A stretch of 50,174 nucleotides of DNA from Candidatus Bathyarchaeota archaeon (GTDB lineage: Archaea > Thermoproteota > Bathyarchaeia > 40CM-2-53-6), in the NCBI GenBank assembly GCA_005884195.1, contig VBBP01000047.1:1-50174 (forward strand). Direction: 5' to 3'. How positions within the stretch are numbered: the stretch's first letter is position 1; each line of letters starts with the position of its first letter. Below are positions 48,623 through 50,174 of the stretch, piece after piece. The notes under the pieces were generated by a model. It had not been told where the DNA came from, ran no database searches, and saw nothing but the letters and a program-made list of their open reading frames with translations. Position numbers and translations under genes: made by a program.

Positions 48623-50174
48623 ATGTCAGAATCCGAAGGCACTGACATCATACCTGCACCGAGCAGCATCGTGCGCGCACCTTCAGAAATCACCACGGTA
48701 AATTCAAGCCTGGCCAAATCGGCCATCCCGAGCGCGGATAAGCTGGCGAAGGTTACCTACTGGAAGCTCGACCTCGACACTATCCTGGATGGATTGATTC
48801 CTGATCCGCTTCCAGAGTCGAGCGGTAAGGACAATGCCATTCACCATTTGAACATCATAATATTCGGAAAACCAAACACAGGTAAGTGCTTGACCGGCGA
48901 TGATGTGGTGCCGACAACTGATGGTTCCATCGTGCGTGTCGACAATCTTCATCCGGGACTCGAGGTGTTTTCGGTTGACGAGAACTTCAGACTCGTCAAG
49001 GACAAAATAGTCGCGGTGGCATCCAATGGCGTAAAGGATGTTTTCAGAGTCAAACTAAGCGATGGCCGACAAATCAAGTTGACCTCGAACCATCCATTGC
49101 TAACGGCTTATGGCTGGAAACAGTTGTCCGATCTGCACGAGGGAATGCCAGTAGCTGTTCCAAGATTCCTTCCAGTTCAAGGCAAGCACCTCAACCATGA
49201 TGCGGCCAAAGTTCTAGGCTATCTAATCGCGGAGGAAGGTCTTACCGGCATCACTCCAAGGTTCACGAACGCGGATCAGACGATTATCGTTGATATGGGA
49301 AGGGCATTAGCACCGTTCGGGTTACAATTGAGCGAGCCTATACAACAAATCAACTACAATGTCGTGCAGATCAAGCCGGGCCAGCCATTTAGGACCGACG
49401 ACCCGCGCCATCAGCCGTATGGATACTACAAGCGGTTCGCCGATGAGTTTGGTCTTCAGAGGGTTGACTCACGCGGAAAGAGAATCCCTCAACCAGTTTT
49501 GCGTGCAGACAACGAGTCTCTCGCAGTTTTTCTGAGTGCTTTGTTCGCTGGAGACGGGTGGGTGGACATGCGTGGTAACATAGGTTATGGGACAATATCT
49601 CCCGTTCTTGCGCATCAGGTTCAACACTGCCTTCTCAGATTCGGGATATTGAGTAAGCTTCGTAGAGGCGTGCGAGCTCTAGCATGGGACCGCGAGCGGC
49701 GGATTGTCTCGTACGAGGTATGGGTCCCGTTAGAATATCGACAGAAATTCGAGCAACACATTGCACTACCCGAAAGAAAGGTCCTAGAAGGCGCAGACGC
49801 GGTGTCCCAGCATGAGCCTCGGCAGGTCCGTAGATGGAGCCAGGATGACTTTCCACTTCCTATCGCGTATTTGGGGTCAGGACGCGATCGGCCAGGTGCA
49901 TGGTCTGGCGGAGCATATGCGAGCATGAAAGAGGCTCAGGAGTTCGCCCGAAAGTACGAGCGTCCGTACACTCTGAAAATCGCTGAGGGCGAATGCTTCT
50001 GGCCGCGAATCAGATCCATTGAGTATGTCGGCCCCGCTCAGACTTTTGATGTTCAAGTCGAAAAGACTGGAAATTTGGTCGTCAACGACATTTTTGTCCA
50101 TAATACTACTTTGTCGGAGTCGATTGCTCAAGCGTTAGCAAAAAGATACGGGCAGGAGAACGTGAAGGCCCTTC
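48623..50174 (+). CDS. P-loop ATPase with intein, 5' part
   Basis: The frame runs from ATG 48623 to the right edge without a stop, 517 codons visible. The N-extein has 88 residues: a Ser/Pro-rich start (about 1-45), then VTYWKLDLDTILDGLIPDPLPES and a beta strand leading into FGKPNTGK, the first half of a Walker A motif. The intein (residues 89-494) follows, and the C-extein resumes with TTLSESIAQALAKRYGQENV, completing G-K-T-T. So splicing is needed to form a nucleotide-binding ATPase. The rest of the ATPase is beyond the window, so its family cannot be named; AAA- or MoxR-like proteins are possible. No ribosome binding site is obvious. Confidence 0.85.
   Translation, partial: MSESEGTDIIPAPSSIVRAPSEITTVNSSLAKSAIPSADKLAKVTYWKLDLDTILDGLIPDPLPESSGKDNAIHHLNIIIFGKPNTGKCLTGDDVVPTTDGSIVRVDNLHPGLEVFSVDENFRLVKDKIVAVASNGVKDVFRVKLSDGRQIKLTSNHPLLTAYGWKQLSDLHEGMPVAVPRFLPVQGKHLNHDAAKVLGYLIAEEGLTGITPRFTNADQTIIVDMGRALAPFGLQLSEPIQQINYNVVQIKPGQPFRTDDPRHQPYGYYKRFADEFGLQRVDSRGKRIPQPVLRADNESLAVFLSALFAGDGWVDMRGNIGYGTISPVLAHQVQHCLLRFGILSKLRRGVRALAWDRERRIVSYEVWVPLEYRQKFEQHIALPERKVLEGADAVSQHEPRQVRRWSQDDFPLPIAYLGSGRDRPGAWSGGAYASMKEAQEFARKYERPYTLKIAEGECFWPRIRSIEYVGPAQTFDVQVEKTGNLVVNDIFVHNTTLSESIAQALAKRYGQENVKAL
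48887..50104 (+). other. Intein with LAGLIDADG homing endonuclease, in Walker A
   Basis: 406 aa, starting with Cys (CLTGDD, block A) and ending VHN followed by Thr (+1). Block B has TSNHPLLTAYGWKQL with the T-x2-H pattern. Two dodecapeptide motifs of the homing endonuclease are LGYLIAEEGL (about 20 codons after block B) and LSALFAGDGWV. Block F-like AQTFDVQVEK and the C-terminal NDIFVHN (block G) are present, with the penultimate His and final Asn needed for cyclisation. All splice-site residues look intact (C1, H405, N406, T+1), so both splicing and endonuclease activity are expected. The endonuclease would cut an intein-less copy of the same ATPase gene. Confidence 0.9.

Noticed and set aside
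1-50174. CRISPR arrays, rRNA genes, SRP or RNase P RNA
   Set aside because: No regularly spaced repeats with unique spacers and none of the conserved RNA motifs were seen on either strand.

Overview
The window looks like archaeal chromosomal DNA of roughly even base composition, most likely from the TACK/Thermoproteota side (Nitrososphaeria- or Bathyarchaeia-like). The evidence is gene content: a CDP-archaeol synthase (CarS), a PAC2-family proteasome chaperone, an aKMT-type protein lysine methyltransferase, a Clp1/Grc3 polynucleotide kinase, a RadA/RadB-type ATPase, NreA, TldD/TldE, an iron-type superoxide dismutase, and many TATA boxes 25-30 nt before start codons. TTG is used as a start codon unusually often. 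The superoxide dismutase suggests contact with oxygen. The exact lineage cannot be fixed from the sequence alone.

Layout. 0-1.3 kb: the tail of a CDGSH iron-sulfur protein, a degenerate short repeat and two unknown genes. 1.3-11.3 kb: two tandem surface-anchored phosphoesterases (one with six PKD domains), a structured 750-bp noncoding stretch, then DUF47 and two different PiT-family permeases, and an ArsB/NhaD-like permease. Together these look like a phosphate acquisition block. 11.4-17.2 kb: a small zinc-peptidase-like protein, superoxide dismutase, an MBL-fold hydrolase, a PfkB sugar/nucleoside kinase and two tandem Yip1-like membrane proteins. 17.2-24.2 kb: mostly housekeeping genes: a tiny C2H2 zinc-finger gene, an HD phosphohydrolase, two coupled microproteins, a PAC3-like gene next to PAC2, aKMT, Clp1-like kinase, RadB-like ATPase and CarS.

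24.1-25.4 kb: a lone tnpB whose reading frame runs into the end of carS. 25.5-32 kb: membrane proteins, the tldD-tldE operon and nreA. 32-35 kb: a PadR regulator with a GNAT gene, divergent from a two-gene ABC exporter with a palindromic operator-like site just after the TATA box. 35-40.9 kb: YbaK-type deacylase, P-loop kinase, small membrane proteins, a secreted subtilisin-like protease, a nucleotidyltransferase and a VOC protein. 41-48.6 kb: an accessory-looking run of poorly known secreted and membrane proteins, an AbrB-like protein, microproteins and a cupin. 48.6-50.2 kb: the start of a P-loop ATPase interrupted exactly in its Walker A motif by a 406-residue intein with a LAGLIDADG homing endonuclease; the gene runs off the right edge.

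Several real genes are shorter than usual ORF cut-offs or lack an ATG, GTG or TTG start: CDGSH tail, zinc finger, three membrane microproteins, a zinc-ribbon peptide and the true start of carS. No rRNA, convincing tRNA or CRISPR array was seen.
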